The notes: generated from the letters alone by a model not told the origin. A stretch of DNA of 33,321 bases from Euryarchaeota archaeon UBA86 (GCA_002503055.1 DAQX01000018.1:1-33321), one strand, 5' to 3'. Counted from the first letter of the stretch, positions 24,822-33,109 are shown. Program-made: numbers and translations.

Positions 24822-25031
24822 TTACTCTACTAGAGATGGCTCAATTGCAACAATTGTTGCAATATTTGACATCATCCAACAAGATGCAGCCCCTAGTTGT
24901 AACCAATCGCCCGTTGAAGCGATACCATATGTGAAGACACTAATTATCCAGCAAAGACTGGCCAATGTTTGACCTAACCATTCAATACTCAACATTTTTT
25001 CAAGACGGGTTCGTGTATGGATCGTAAACAT
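24822..25031 (-). CDS. Tiny membrane protein, unknown
   Basis: A 69-residue product with two hydrophobic stretches, about 20-38 (QTLASLCWIISVFTYGIA) and about 43-63 (WLQLGAASCWMMSNIATIVA), and a basic N-terminus MFTIHTRTRLEK. No family recognised. It lies 32 bases downstream of the flavin oxidoreductase on the same strand, so the two may be an operon. An internal ATG at 24995 would shorten the N-terminus by 12. Coding status rests on hydrophobic patterning and gene order, so confidence is moderate. Confidence 0.5.
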   Translation of the reverse strand: MFTIHTRTRLEKMLSIEWLGQTLASLCWIISVFTYGIASTGDWLQLGAASCWMMSNIATIVAIEPSLVE

Positions 25032-25063
25032 TTTTTCATCATCCTATATTCAATTGATATTGT

Positions 25064-26233
25064 TCAACAAGTCAAGCATTCTTGACCACAGCAAGATAAG
25101 TCATCAAGATACATCCCCCATCCTCTATACGCTTCTACGAACTCATCCGTATCATAGCCTAGTGTAGAGGCGATTGCTCGTGCGACAATAGCAAAACGCT
25201 GGCGATACTTGAAGATGAAACAGAAAATGTGACCATCATGTCTCACAGAAGGCCCACAAAGAAACAAACCAGGCATTATTGTTGACTCATCATTTTCTGT
25301 AATTAGAGGAAAACCATCTTCTCTTTCTTCAAATAGATGAGAAATAAACCTATGACTACCCTCAAATCCTCCGGCAAATAGCGGCTGTGATGTAGATTCG
25401 AAGACTTGACCATCTCCCGTATTTACCTTGTATGTGCCATCGATTAACTCGACCGAACAAATTGCGGTTTGAGAGCACAAATCGACATTTTTCTCGAATA
25501 TTGGATTTCTTATTCTTTCAAACGAATATGTGGATAAGGTAATACTTGGATCTGAACTTTCTTCATCCCAAGGACTGTTCAAATCAAAGACTTTCACATT
25601 TTTCCCATTACTTGAGAGGTGATATGCCGCATCAATACCACTCTCATAACCTCCGATGATAAGGAAATTATCGCCCTCTAAATCCTTGTAACTTGGGATT
25701 GTTGCCGTGTGTCGACAAAGATGGCTACCCTCAAAGGCTTCCAATATGGGGTATTGATACTCTCCAGCAGCCCAAATCACATTTCTTGCTTGAAGGGTAG
25801 TATCTGCAGTCTCTAGATGAAATAAATCTTGAATTTTCTCTATTGAGGAGATATTTGTTTTTTCCAGTATTGGTAGTTCAAAAAAGTCCGCTATGTCCTG
25901 AAGATGCATTGCATATTCTTTTCCGGTAGGGTGCTCAACTTTCATGCTAAATGCAGGAGATATACCAATTGCTATTGAATTCAAATCTAGCATTCCTATG
26001 GAATTACTTGGAAATGATGGCGTGATGAAACGAGTCTCATCGGGCCATGCCGAAAATGATGCCCCGACAGATTCCCTTTCTACAATCAAGAAGTTCTCGA
26101 CTCCAGCGTGTAAGAGAGAAACCCCAACTCCAATACCAGCTGCACCTGCACCTACGACAATAACATCAAACTCTTCGGACTCCATTCCGGATACTATACT
26201 GTCGTCTTGATCCAAGCCTTGTGTAATTGCCAT
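25064..26233 (-). CDS. FAD/NAD(P)-dependent oxidoreductase with C-terminal cysteine cluster
   Basis: Two-dinucleotide-fold flavoprotein of 389 residues, related to flavin monooxygenase/thioredoxin-reductase-like enzymes. The first Rossmann motif VVGAGAAGIGVGVSL lies near 26-40; the second, LIIGGYESGIDAAYHL, near 192-207 should bind NAD(P)H. ARNVIWAAGEYQYP and GLFLCGPSVRHDG are the linker and flavin-end motifs. The final residues carry C381, C382, C386 and C389 (CCGQECLTC), unusual for the superfamily and suggestive of a redox-active or metal-binding tail. The CxxC pair usual in thioredoxin reductases was not seen mid-protein. ATG 26233 is supported by a TATA-like box 24 bases away; ATG 26185 is the alternative. 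Codon use is AT-richer than in neighbours. Confidence 0.8.
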   Translation of the reverse strand: MAITQGLDQDDSIVSGMESEEFDVIVVGAGAAGIGVGVSLLHAGVENFLIVERESVGASFSAWPDETRFITPSFPSNSIGMLDLNSIAIGISPAFSMKVEHPTGKEYAMHLQDIADFFELPILEKTNISSIEKIQDLFHLETADTTLQARNVIWAAGEYQYPILEAFEGSHLCRHTATIPSYKDLEGDNFLIIGGYESGIDAAYHLSSNGKNVKVFDLNSPWDEESSDPSITLSTYSFERIRNPIFEKNVDLCSQTAICSVELIDGTYKVNTGDGQVFESTSQPLFAGGFEGSHRFISHLFEEREDGFPLITENDESTIMPGLFLCGPSVRHDGHIFCFIFKYRQRFAIVARAIASTLGYDTDEFVEAYRGWGMYLDDLSCCGQECLTC

Positions 26234-26256
26234 AGCGCGGCCGACATTAATAACAA

Positions 26257-26265
26257 TTTAATATA
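26257..26265 (-). promoter_or_regulatory. TATA-like box of the flavin oxidoreductase
   Basis: TATATTAAA on the minus strand ends 24 bases before the ATG at 26233, as expected for a leaderless archaeal transcript. It resembles the layout before the thiolase operon. Confidence 0.55.
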
Positions 26266-26426
26266 TCCTAATAATCTGAGAATACCAAATTATTATGATG
26301 TCACTAATCAGTGCTATTTTTTGGTCCAGTTAGATCTAGTGATAACTCCCAGTTTTGAGATTAGCTGGAGAAATATGAGAGTCCGACAGGGCTTTGACTA
26401 CCCCCCGACTCGTAGTGAAGCCCAAA

Positions 26427-26504
26427 GGGCCTGTAGGTTAGCTTGGCCTATACTTCGCGGCTGGGGGTCGCGCGACCCAGGTTCAAATCCTGGCAGGCCC
26501 ACCA
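26427..26504 (+). tRNA. tRNA-Pro (anticodon GGG)
   Basis: Acceptor stem GGGCCTG pairs perfectly with CAGGCCC. TA at positions 8-9 is followed by a D arm with AGCTTGG. The anticodon arm CGCGG-CTGGGGG-TCGCG places GGG at 26463-26465. The T arm is CCAGG-TTCAAAT-CCTGG. The discriminator A (26501) is followed by an encoded CCA at 26502-26504. No intron is needed to fold it. It reads proline CCC/CCU codons. Confidence 0.92.
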
Positions 26505-26516
26505 TATCGAAAATAC

Positions 26517-26535
26517 AGGAGCCCGCAGGGCTCCT
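26517..26535 (+). promoter_or_regulatory. Strong hairpin between tRNA-Pro and ligA
   Basis: AGGAGCCC-GCA-GGGCTCCT is a perfect 8-bp stem, 12 bases after the tRNA CCA end and 38 before the ligA ATG. It may define the tRNA transcript end or shape the ligA leader. No T-run follows. Confidence 0.45.
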
Positions 26536-26573
26536 ATACGCAGGTTGAAGGCATCTGCGCGACTTGGAGTATC

Positions 26574-28670
26574 ATGGCAGCGGAGCGCCCGGACTCAGCC
26601 AGCGAGCAGGCGCTGGTGGAGTGGCTCGCTGAGCAAATTTCCCATCATTCTCACCTCTACTACAACGAGGCCAAACCAGATATCTCCGACTCGGAGTTTG
26701 ATGCTCTTTGGGACGAACTCAAGTCCCTCTCTCCTAACCATCCTCAACTGCAGAAGGTAGGTTCTGACCCACCTCCAGGTTCAACCAAGGTCGAGCATCT
26801 ATTTCCAATGCTCAGTTTAGACAAATCGAATACGGACGACGAAGTTACACATTTCGTTTCAGAGACGACTGCTCAAGGTAGGAGATTTGTGTGCCAACCC
26901 AAACTAGACGGCTCGGCATTATCTTTGGAATACAGAAGAGGCAGATTGGTCAGAGCCGCCACTCGAGGTAGCGGGACAAGAGGCGAGGATGTTACTGCAA
27001 ACGCACGCAGAATCTCGAATGTTCCTGAATCCCTAGCATGGGATGGTGACTGTCACATCAGAGGAGAGGTTGTAATGCCCCTTGCTATATTCCATGACAG
27101 TTACTCGGATGTTGCCCCAAATCCAAGAAACCTTGCAGCTGGCGCACTCAGGCAGAAGCACGCAGAGGCCGGCAAAGGTAGAGCCGAGGACCTGATGTTC
27201 CTTGCATACGGAGCAGAGTTTCCACAGGGCGATTTCAGGCACCCAGATAGCCCAGAACCTCCGGCTTTCGAATTTGATTCTGAATCCATAACATGGCTTC
27301 AGGAGATCGGTATCGAAGTGGCCGGTAATGAGGTTGTAGGGGGGAGTGACCCCCAATCCACTACAACCGAGATAATGACAGTCGTAAACAGATGGACTGA
27401 GAACAGAGATGGTGCAGATTGGGAAATCGATGGTATAGTAATCAAACTCGATCGACTTAGCAAGAGAACATTGCTCGGAATGACCGCACACCATCCTAGA
27501 TGGGCCCTAGCTTGGAAATTCCCTCCTGAGGAGGCAATTAGTGTCCTGATGGATGTGGAGTGGCAGACTGGTAGGACTGGTAATGTTACTCCTGTTTCTA
27601 AGGTCGCCCCTGTAACCGTTTCAGGAGTAACTGTAGAGAGTACTACACTGCATAACAAAGGCGAAGTCGAAAGACTCGGAATCATGCTCGGTGATCGTGT
27701 AAGAGTGGTAAGGAGAGGAGATGTAATCCCGAAGATTACTGAAGTACTCGGTGCGGCCCAAGATTCCGATTTGAATGACAGGAAGCATGCTGATGGCACT
27801 CCATTCGGCGAACCACTCCCTGCTCGAACAGTAGTGACGATACCCACTCATTGTCCCAGATGCTCCTCAGAATTAGTTGAGGACGGGGCATTCATTCGCT
27901 GCATGGACCTGAATTGCCCATCTCGTTTGGAGCGCACCATCCTCTACTGGTGTCGACACCTCGAGATGGACGGAATTGGAGAGAAACTAGCCGAGCAACT
28001 TTGCTCGACTGGGATGGTGACTTCTTTGGCTGATCTCTATACTCTAAGCATGCGTGACATAGCAAGTCTAGACCGGATGGCAGAGAAATCTGCAGGCAAT
28101 GTAATCGATGAACTTGAAGCAAGCCGTAGTATGACTCTGAGCACATTCCTAACAGCTCTTGGAATGCCAAGGATTGGCCCCGAGATAGCTAACTCAATTG
28201 CTACTGAAGTTGGAAGTCTCGACGCGCTACTTGAGTTAACTCATGGTATGGATGACGAGTCAATATCCAGACTAGTAGCGATAGAGGGAGTCGGCGAGAC
28301 CGTAGCAAACCTGCTCCTTGAGGGACTATCGGTTAGAATGAACATTATATCTTCTCTGAGTAATGAATTGGATATCTCGGACGAGATTACAGAAACAAAC
28401 AGTGGACCACTCGAAGGACAGACATTCTGCATTACTGGAACCCTCTCCAGACCAAGAAAGGAGATTGCACTATCAATCAAGTCGAAGGGCGGAAAAGTAG
28501 TTTCTTCAGTGTCAGGTAAATTGGATTACCTCGTCGCAGGCGACTCTGCAGGATCTAAGTTGGATAAGGCTGATCGATTGGGAGTGATGGTACTGAATGA
28601 GACAGAACTTTCTGCTCTGACAGGAATTGATCCTCCAGCAGAGAGACAGAGCACTCTCGGCGACTTTTAG
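26574..28670 (+). CDS. ligA: NAD-dependent DNA ligase
   Basis: Seals nicks in DNA using NAD+ as the adenylate donor. All modules are present in 698 residues: Ia domain with HSHLYYNEAKPDISDSEFD; adenylation domain with active-site K110 in CQPKLDGSALSLEY and ATRGSGTRGEDV; OB domain with VEWQTGRTGNVTPVSKVAPV; a four-cysteine zinc finger (CPRCSSELVEDGAFIRC and CPSR); helix-hairpin-helix repeats around 510-600; and a C-terminal BRCT domain from about 610 (GQTFCITGTLSRPRKEI). The length matches bacterial LigA. Archaea normally use ATP-dependent ligase, so this gene is bacterial in type and known in only some archaeal groups. GGAG lies four bases before the ATG. It overlaps the converging PAC2 gene by 4 bases. 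Confidence 0.96.
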   Translation: MAAERPDSASEQALVEWLAEQISHHSHLYYNEAKPDISDSEFDALWDELKSLSPNHPQLQKVGSDPPPGSTKVEHLFPMLSLDKSNTDDEVTHFVSETTAQGRRFVCQPKLDGSALSLEYRRGRLVRAATRGSGTRGEDVTANARRISNVPESLAWDGDCHIRGEVVMPLAIFHDSYSDVAPNPRNLAAGALRQKHAEAGKGRAEDLMFLAYGAEFPQGDFRHPDSPEPPAFEFDSESITWLQEIGIEVAGNEVVGGSDPQSTTTEIMTVVNRWTENRDGADWEIDGIVIKLDRLSKRTLLGMTAHHPRWALAWKFPPEEAISVLMDVEWQTGRTGNVTPVSKVAPVTVSGVTVESTTLHNKGEVERLGIMLGDRVRVVRRGDVIPKITEVLGAAQDSDLNDRKHADGTPFGEPLPARTVVTIPTHCPRCSSELVEDGAFIRCMDLNCPSRLERTILYWCRHLEMDGIGEKLAEQLCSTGMVTSLADLYTLSMRDIASLDRMAEKSAGNVIDELEASRSMTLSTFLTALGMPRIGPEIANSIATEVGSLDALLELTHGMDDESISRLVAIEGVGETVANLLLEGLSVRMNIISSLSNELDISDEITETNSGPLEGQTFCITGTLSRPRKEIALSIKSKGGKVVSSVSGKLDYLVAGDSAGSKLDKADRLGVMVLNETELSALTGIDPPAERQSTLGDF

Positions 28671-29467
28671 CCGTACATTGAGCCGAGCGAGTCCCCCCCA
28701 TCGGCTGGCGGATTGAGATGAACCGCCATCATCTCACGAATCTCTCCCTCTATTCTCTGTGCTTCCTCAAGCAAAGGCCCGGGGTCTAGATGAACTGCGG
28801 GAATCAAATCATCCAAACACTCGATGATTCGAGCAGCAGCTCTAGCATCAGGAAGCCCTCCCCCTATTGTACCATCAGACTCGGCTAGGATAGCCATCAC
28901 ATCGACTCCCCTACGCCTACTCTCGCCCATCATAACACCAGTAATTCCTCCAACCACACCTTGCTTCAACAGAGGAATACCCAATCCTTCGAGAGTTTTG
29001 TGCGACTCATCTGTAGATCCTATTCCCAAGATTGTCTCATTGGTCTGATCATCGTCGAAAATTGAGTGCTGCTCGCCAATTCCTTGAGCGTATGAGTCAA
29101 TCAGCATAGTTGCCCCCACACCTCCTGCAGCGCACCAATCTAGCAGCGTATCGGCCAGTGGAAGATTCAGTTCAGGCATCACTTGGATTTCAGATGCAAT
29201 CAGGATAACCTTGTCACACCTTTCCATATTGCATACCGGCTCGCCTGAGTAGAATCTCATTGGCGGTAAGGGCTTACCGTCCTGAACTAGACATACCGGA
29301 GGTAGCTTTGGGTGTCTGACACCCCCTACAAATTCCAATTCTAACTTGTCAACAAGATAGTGAGCGACGATGCTGCTAACGAATCCAATTGAAGGAAAGC
29401 AACTGATTACAAGAGCGCCGCTAGCATTCAATTCAGCATCGACTTCCACCTTGGGTGCGTCTACCAT
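28667..29467 (-). CDS. PAC2-family proteasome assembly chaperone-like protein
   Basis: A 266-residue protein of the PAC2 (proteasome assembly chaperone) family found across archaea and eukaryotes. Supporting segments are the N-terminal SGALVISCFPSIGFVSSIVAHY (core strand-helix), LELEFVGGVRHPKLPPVCLV, the central CDKVILIASEIQVMPE, and GVVGGITGVMMGESRRRGVDVM, the glycine-rich family region. It may help assemble 20S proteasomes or act as an ATP-grasp-like partner, as proposed for archaeal homologues. ATG 29467 is preferred over a TTG at 29476. It converges with ligA with a 4-base overlap and is divergent from the nuclease gene. Confidence 0.85.
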   Translation of the reverse strand: MVDAPKVEVDAELNASGALVISCFPSIGFVSSIVAHYLVDKLELEFVGGVRHPKLPPVCLVQDGKPLPPMRFYSGEPVCNMERCDKVILIASEIQVMPELNLPLADTLLDWCAAGGVGATMLIDSYAQGIGEQHSIFDDDQTNETILGIGSTDESHKTLEGLGIPLLKQGVVGGITGVMMGESRRRGVDVMAILAESDGTIGGGLPDARAAARIIECLDDLIPAVHLDPGPLLEEAQRIEGEIREMMAVHLNPPADGGDSLGSMYG

Positions 29468-29534
29468 GGGAACCAATAGTTAGACGATGATGTTAATCGT
29501 TGTCACTCTCGGTGCCTTCATCGGAGTGCACGAA

Positions 29535-30686
29535 ATGGACGAGGGTTTCACCGCTCACCAACTTTCTCCTTCCTCATGGAATCGCTACGAAGACTGCCCT
29601 CGAAAGTACTGGCTATCACGGCAAAGACTGCCGAGGAAGGCCAGCATGCCGGCAGCAATGGGAACTGCTGTTCACAACTCCGTCGAGGACCTATGTAACC
29701 TAGATTTGTCAGGAAGAGAAGCAGATGAGTCTGGTTGGCTACCTCCAACAGCAAAGGCCGTATTGGATCGTCATTGGGCCCTCGAAAGAGACACTTTCCT
29801 AGCCACTCCACGCCACCCTAGATGGAAGGATGAGATGATAACAAAGGCGCACGACGGGCTTGTCGGAGCACTCAACATTTTATTCTCCAAATCCAATATT
29901 GGAAAGGTAGCACTGTCCGAGGTCACAATAGAGCAGTGGAAGGGTGTGCAGAGCATAGTGCTCGCCAATGAGGGAACTCTCAAATCAGACGATGGTAAAC
30001 TCATGGGAAGACTCGATCTCCTAGTAGCAGATTTAGATGAGAATGGAGCCTCAAAGGGATGGATTGTAGCCGACTTGAAGACTGGCAATCCACCCAAGCA
30101 GAAACTTAACGAGAAGGTTAGTCGGCAATTGAGGTTCTATCGTGACCTGCTGATAGAAAACAACCCGGACCATCCACCAGTTCATGCCGAGGGGTGGTAT
30201 TCATCTAATCAGACCGTGCATAGAGCCGATGGCCCGTCAGTTCTGGCCGAGGCACTGGAGGCTTGGGAGGGGATGAGGCCCACTTCGACTCCTTTGGAGT
30301 CGACACCCGGTGAGATGCAATGCGGTTTCTGTGAATGGAAGGCCTGGTGTCCTTCATGGTGGGTTGCTAGAAGGGACGGGTTACTCCCTCCTGGTGCAAT
30401 GTTCAGGGACGAAGTAGTCAGTACTATCAGATTCGATCCAGAATCAGGAGCAGCACTGTTCCAGCGAATGCCTCCGGTAGGAGAAGACGGAGATTTAGCA
30501 ACCTCCGACCATCGATTCGGAGCGATACTGAGAGACCAGGCTCTGACTCAGATGCAAGATTTGATTGAATCAGGACATGAGGGCCCAATTTTTCTTGGAA
30601 GCGCTAGAGTAGATGGCAAGATAGTCCACATGGGAGACTGGTGCGAGGTCCTGCCTTGGACTCCACTTTTGGAATCAATTCGTTAA
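29535..30686 (+). CDS. PD-(D/E)XK nuclease, RecB/AddB/Cas4-like with Fe-S cysteines
   Basis: A 383-residue exonuclease-type protein of the RecB-nuclease superfamily. Catalytic elements are H47 in GTAVHNS, D161 in GRLDLLV, D180 and K182 in ADLKTG, and Q/Y in RQLRFYRDLL. Four cysteines are placed as in AddB and Cas4 Fe-S nucleases: C21 (YEDCPRKYW) and the distal CGFCEWKAWC (C263, C266, C272; Cx2Cx5C). An iron-sulfur cluster probably joins the two ends of the domain. There is no helicase part and no cas genes nearby. The start at 29535 (MDEGFTAHQLSPSSW) is preferred; ATG 29487 would add 16 residues and leave only 19 bases to the divergent gene. It overlaps the converging exonuclease gene by 12 bases. 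Confidence 0.85.
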   Translation: MDEGFTAHQLSPSSWNRYEDCPRKYWLSRQRLPRKASMPAAMGTAVHNSVEDLCNLDLSGREADESGWLPPTAKAVLDRHWALERDTFLATPRHPRWKDEMITKAHDGLVGALNILFSKSNIGKVALSEVTIEQWKGVQSIVLANEGTLKSDDGKLMGRLDLLVADLDENGASKGWIVADLKTGNPPKQKLNEKVSRQLRFYRDLLIENNPDHPPVHAEGWYSSNQTVHRADGPSVLAEALEAWEGMRPTSTPLESTPGEMQCGFCEWKAWCPSWWVARRDGLLPPGAMFRDEVVSTIRFDPESGAALFQRMPPVGEDGDLATSDHRFGAILRDQALTQMQDLIESGHEGPIFLGSARVDGKIVHMGDWCEVLPWTPLLESIR

Positions 30687-31253
30687 TGAGTCCAGCAAAT
30701 CATCGATACTCCCAGAGAATTTGTCTGGGTACGCCCGCATCATTTTCCAAAGTAGCAATAGGGTAGCCCCTGCATCAGCATCGGCCTGATGGCTTCTAGT
30801 CATCTCGATGCCGAACCTAGCGCACAAATGTCCCAATGTATGTCTGCCCGGAATCTTTAGTCTGCGAGCCAGAACTAATGTGTCCACAATTCCTCTCGGC
30901 ATCGGGGGTTCCATACCAGCACGCACGCACTCAACCTCAAGAAAACGCCAGTCGAATTTCAACACATTATGTCCGACGATTATCGAATTCTCAATCATAG
31001 AACCAATCTCATCTGCATGCTCAGAAAAATCACCCATCCCTCTGACATCATCATTGCTGATTCCATGCACTCTAGTTGTTTCAGGAGGAATTTTCACCTT
31101 AGGATCAACAATAGATTGTAGATTGATGTGACTTCCATCTGCATCGCTACCAACAAGGGCGTACTGTACAATCCTATCCTTCCTGTGGTCGAACCCCGTT
31201 GTCTCTAGGTCAAATCCGAGGACCCGGTAACCTGCAAGCAGGGAGCCTGACAT
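30675..31253 (-). CDS. DnaQ-like DEDDh 3'-5' exonuclease
   Basis: A 192-residue single-domain exonuclease of the DNA polymerase III epsilon type. Exo I is GFDLETTGF (D15, E17), Exo II is GHNVLKFDWRFLEV and Exo III is SHQADADAGATLLL, giving all the DEDDh metal ligands and the catalytic histidine. HTLGHLCARFGI is the usual helix before Exo III. It may proofread or trim DNA or RNA 3' ends. The start at 31253 is favoured; ATG 31280 would add nine residues. It is convergent with the RecB-like nuclease and divergent from the PKD lipoprotein. Confidence 0.9.
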   Translation of the reverse strand: MSGSLLAGYRVLGFDLETTGFDHRKDRIVQYALVGSDADGSHINLQSIVDPKVKIPPETTRVHGISNDDVRGMGDFSEHADEIGSMIENSIIVGHNVLKFDWRFLEVECVRAGMEPPMPRGIVDTLVLARRLKIPGRHTLGHLCARFGIEMTRSHQADADAGATLLLLWKMMRAYPDKFSGSIDDLLDSLTN

Positions 31254-31353
31254 GTTACCCTGTTCATCGCCACCGTCCATGAACTATCGTAATCATCTGA
31301 CGACCCCCGTGTCCTGCAACAGCCCTATGAGGGAGCGGTTGAGGAGGACGAAC

Positions 31354-32523
31354 ATGGTATCTAGTCCGAGGAGCATTCCAGTTGCACTAGTTGTGATGTT
31401 ACTATCGGCGAGTCTAGTTGGCTGCTCAGGACTGAGTTCGACTACTCCAAACGCACGACTAAGCGCAGATTTACAAGAAATCAATATCGGCGAGACCGTG
31501 AATTTTGATGCAAGAGAATCGTCCACTCCTAATCCAACATACATCGATGAGTACAGATGGGAGTTTGGAGATGGAGAGAGTAGAACCACCAAGCAAGGTA
31601 TCGTCAGCCACACCTTCAATTCGGCTGGCACATACGAAGTCGAAGTCACTGTAGTAAACGATGAAGGAGAGGTTGACAGAGCCTCAATTAGCATATTCGT
31701 CAACTCTCCTCCGACAATTGTTCTTGAGATGCCTACTTTCGTCAGAGCAGGAGAATCGGCAAGACTCGATGCCAGCACTTCCACCGACCCAGAGGGCGCA
31801 AATGTCGAGTTCATCTGGGACTTCGATCATGGCTTAGATTCGGACGGAGATGGAGACAAGACCAATGATGCACAATCATCCTCATCTTTCGTAGATTTGA
31901 TTTACGAAACTTCAGGCAACAGAACGGGCTCGGTATCAGTAATCGATGACAAGGGGGCCATGAACACAAAGATTTGGAGTCTGATGGTGATTTCTAGGAC
32001 ATTCAAGGTAGTATGGGAAGAGCAGCACATAGAGGTGGAATGGTCGGGTTATCTGGAGCAAGGACAGTCCATCGAGTTGGAACATATTCCTGGAGAGGGC
32101 GCGCGTATCATTCAGGTTAATGCTACACTTACTCTAGCTAGAGACCTACTGCCAATAATGTGGCCTGAAGACAACTTCACGGTCTCCTTGAGCATACCCG
32201 AGACAGGATGGAACACCTTCGCTTCAACCACACACGATAACATCACCGAGAATGCTAGTGCTAGCATTGATCGGTCAGACATGAACTCAATACCTGAGAG
32301 CGACTACACCATTACTGCGGACTCATCAGATGGATTGGTCGAGACTCTTTTGAACGAGCCCGGAGAAAGATTCGGGCAGGGGACTTGGTATTGGATGATT
32401 ACGGCCGATGAATGCGATCCAGATCTACCGGTTGACGATGTCGACCCCGACCAAGGAAACGACTGGCAACTAGTCGTTGAATTTGTTATTCTTGTGCCCA
32501 GAGTAAGTGAGATAGCAGTCTGA
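31354..32523 (+). CDS. PKD-domain lipoprotein
   Basis: Predicted surface lipoprotein of 389 residues. The signal peptide VALVVMLLSASLVGC ends in a lipobox, with C24 as the lipid-modified residue. Two PKD-like beta domains follow: residues of about 35-115, with the EYRWEFGDGES and HTFNSAGTYEVEVTV signatures, and about 118-210, with FIWDFDHG. Residues beyond 215 form an unassigned beta-rich domain with several N-x-S/T sequons. The start at 31354 is fixed by GAGGAGG (31341-31347) six bases upstream; earlier in-frame ATGs at 31327 and 31252 lack such a site. Such proteins usually bind polymers or support cell contact; the target is unknown. Confidence 0.85.
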   Translation: MVSSPRSIPVALVVMLLSASLVGCSGLSSTTPNARLSADLQEINIGETVNFDARESSTPNPTYIDEYRWEFGDGESRTTKQGIVSHTFNSAGTYEVEVTVVNDEGEVDRASISIFVNSPPTIVLEMPTFVRAGESARLDASTSTDPEGANVEFIWDFDHGLDSDGDGDKTNDAQSSSSFVDLIYETSGNRTGSVSVIDDKGAMNTKIWSLMVISRTFKVVWEEQHIEVEWSGYLEQGQSIELEHIPGEGARIIQVNATLTLARDLLPIMWPEDNFTVSLSIPETGWNTFASTTHDNITENASASIDRSDMNSIPESDYTITADSSDGLVETLLNEPGERFGQGTWYWMITADECDPDLPVDDVDPDQGNDWQLVVEFVILVPRVSEIAV

Positions 32524-32532
32524 ACCATTCTT

Positions 32533-32571
32533 CTTCGCGTGCGAAGGGCTTTGAACTCGGCTTCGATGCCG
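32533..32571 (+). terminator. Two small hairpins between the PKD lipoprotein and the next gene
   Basis: CTTCGC-GT-GCGAAG (32533-32546) starts nine bases after the lipoprotein stop. CGGC-TTCGAT-GCCG (32558-32571) follows, ending four bases before the next ATG. The first may mark a 3' end; the second may affect ribosome access. Neither has a strong T-run. Confidence 0.35.
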
Positions 32572-32575
32572 ATGC

Positions 32576-32929
32576 ATGGTCAGGTCAATCGAGATTACCA
32601 AGGTCTCAATCAGGGACAGGCTAATCGTCGATGCAGATGTTCGCATGAATGACCCTAAGGACTACAATTTCTCACCAAGAGTGGTAATTGAAGGAAGTAC
32701 TCTGAGCCTGCACAACGAGGGTGACGAAGGTATTGCAACATCAATCAATCTCGACTCCGAGCAAATGTCTACTGCAGAGCGAGATCGTCTTCTTGAACTA
32801 CGTGTCAAGTTCTCTGTCGAGGGAATGCACGGAGTCTTGACTCACAAGACTCAGAATGTTAAAACCGGGCCAAACGCGAAGAAACTCGCAGAACCACGGT
32901 GGAAGACCGTACTCCCCCTTTCAATGTGA
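32576..32929 (+). CDS. Small soluble protein, unknown
   Basis: A 117-residue product with no family recognised. It opens MVRSIEITKVSIRDRLIVDADVR, alternating beta-strand residues, then has a helical Glu/Arg segment (STAERDRLLELRVKF) and a basic tail. No signal peptide or membrane helix is seen, so it should be cytosolic. It sits 52 bases after the PKD lipoprotein in the same direction and 49 bases before tRNA-Arg. The amino-acid pattern is protein-like and codon use matches neighbours, so it is probably real. Confidence 0.6.
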   Translation: MVRSIEITKVSIRDRLIVDADVRMNDPKDYNFSPRVVIEGSTLSLHNEGDEGIATSINLDSEQMSTAERDRLLELRVKFSVEGMHGVLTHKTQNVKTGPNAKKLAEPRWKTVLPLSM

Positions 32930-32978
32930 TTTAACTCACCGTCGGGGTTATACAGAAGTCGCCGGTCGAAAACGCGCT

Positions 32979-33055
32979 GGACCCATAGTGTAGCCTGGAT
33001 ATCACATGAGCTTGCGGAGCTTGTAACCCGTGTTCGAATCGCGGTGGGTCCGCCA
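32979..33055 (+). tRNA. tRNA-Arg (anticodon GCG)
   Basis: Acceptor stem GGACCCA pairs with TGGGTCC. The D stem GTG pairs with CAC. The anticodon arm TGAGC-TTGCGGA-GCTTG puts GCG at 33014-33016, with two G-U pairs in the stem. The T arm is CCGTG-TTCGAAT-CGCGG, with one G-U pair. The discriminator G (33052) is followed by an encoded CCA at 33053-33055. It reads arginine CGC/CGU codons. Confidence 0.92.
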
Positions 33056-33109
33056 TCTTTCAGGCTCAGCGAATGGCATACGAGACTACATAACCAAAGC
33101 ATCCGATTC

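Noticed and set aside
26427..26501. Intron in tRNA-Pro because GGGTCGCGCGACCC forms an alternative hairpin
   Set aside because: A normal cloverleaf with GGG anticodon folds without removing any bases; the alternative hairpin conflicts with the anticodon and T arms.
24804..26504. Integrated element with the tRNA-Pro 3' end as attachment site
   Set aside because: The AT-richer segment lies on the 5' side of the tRNA, no duplicate of the tRNA 3' end was found at its far border, and no integrase is present.
27299..27847. Minus-strand open frame of 182 codons inside ligA
   Set aside because: It overlaps the LigA adenylation, OB and zinc-finger coding region fully and has a Ser/Thr/Val-rich shadow composition.
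29535..30686. Cas4 of a CRISPR system
   Set aside because: The protein is longer than typical Cas4, no cas1/cas2 or repeats are nearby, and the layout equally fits AddB-like repair nucleases.
31293..31814. Minus-strand open frame of 173 codons opposite the PKD lipoprotein
   Set aside because: The plus strand has a strong SD, a lipobox and PKD motifs; the antisense product shows no domain.
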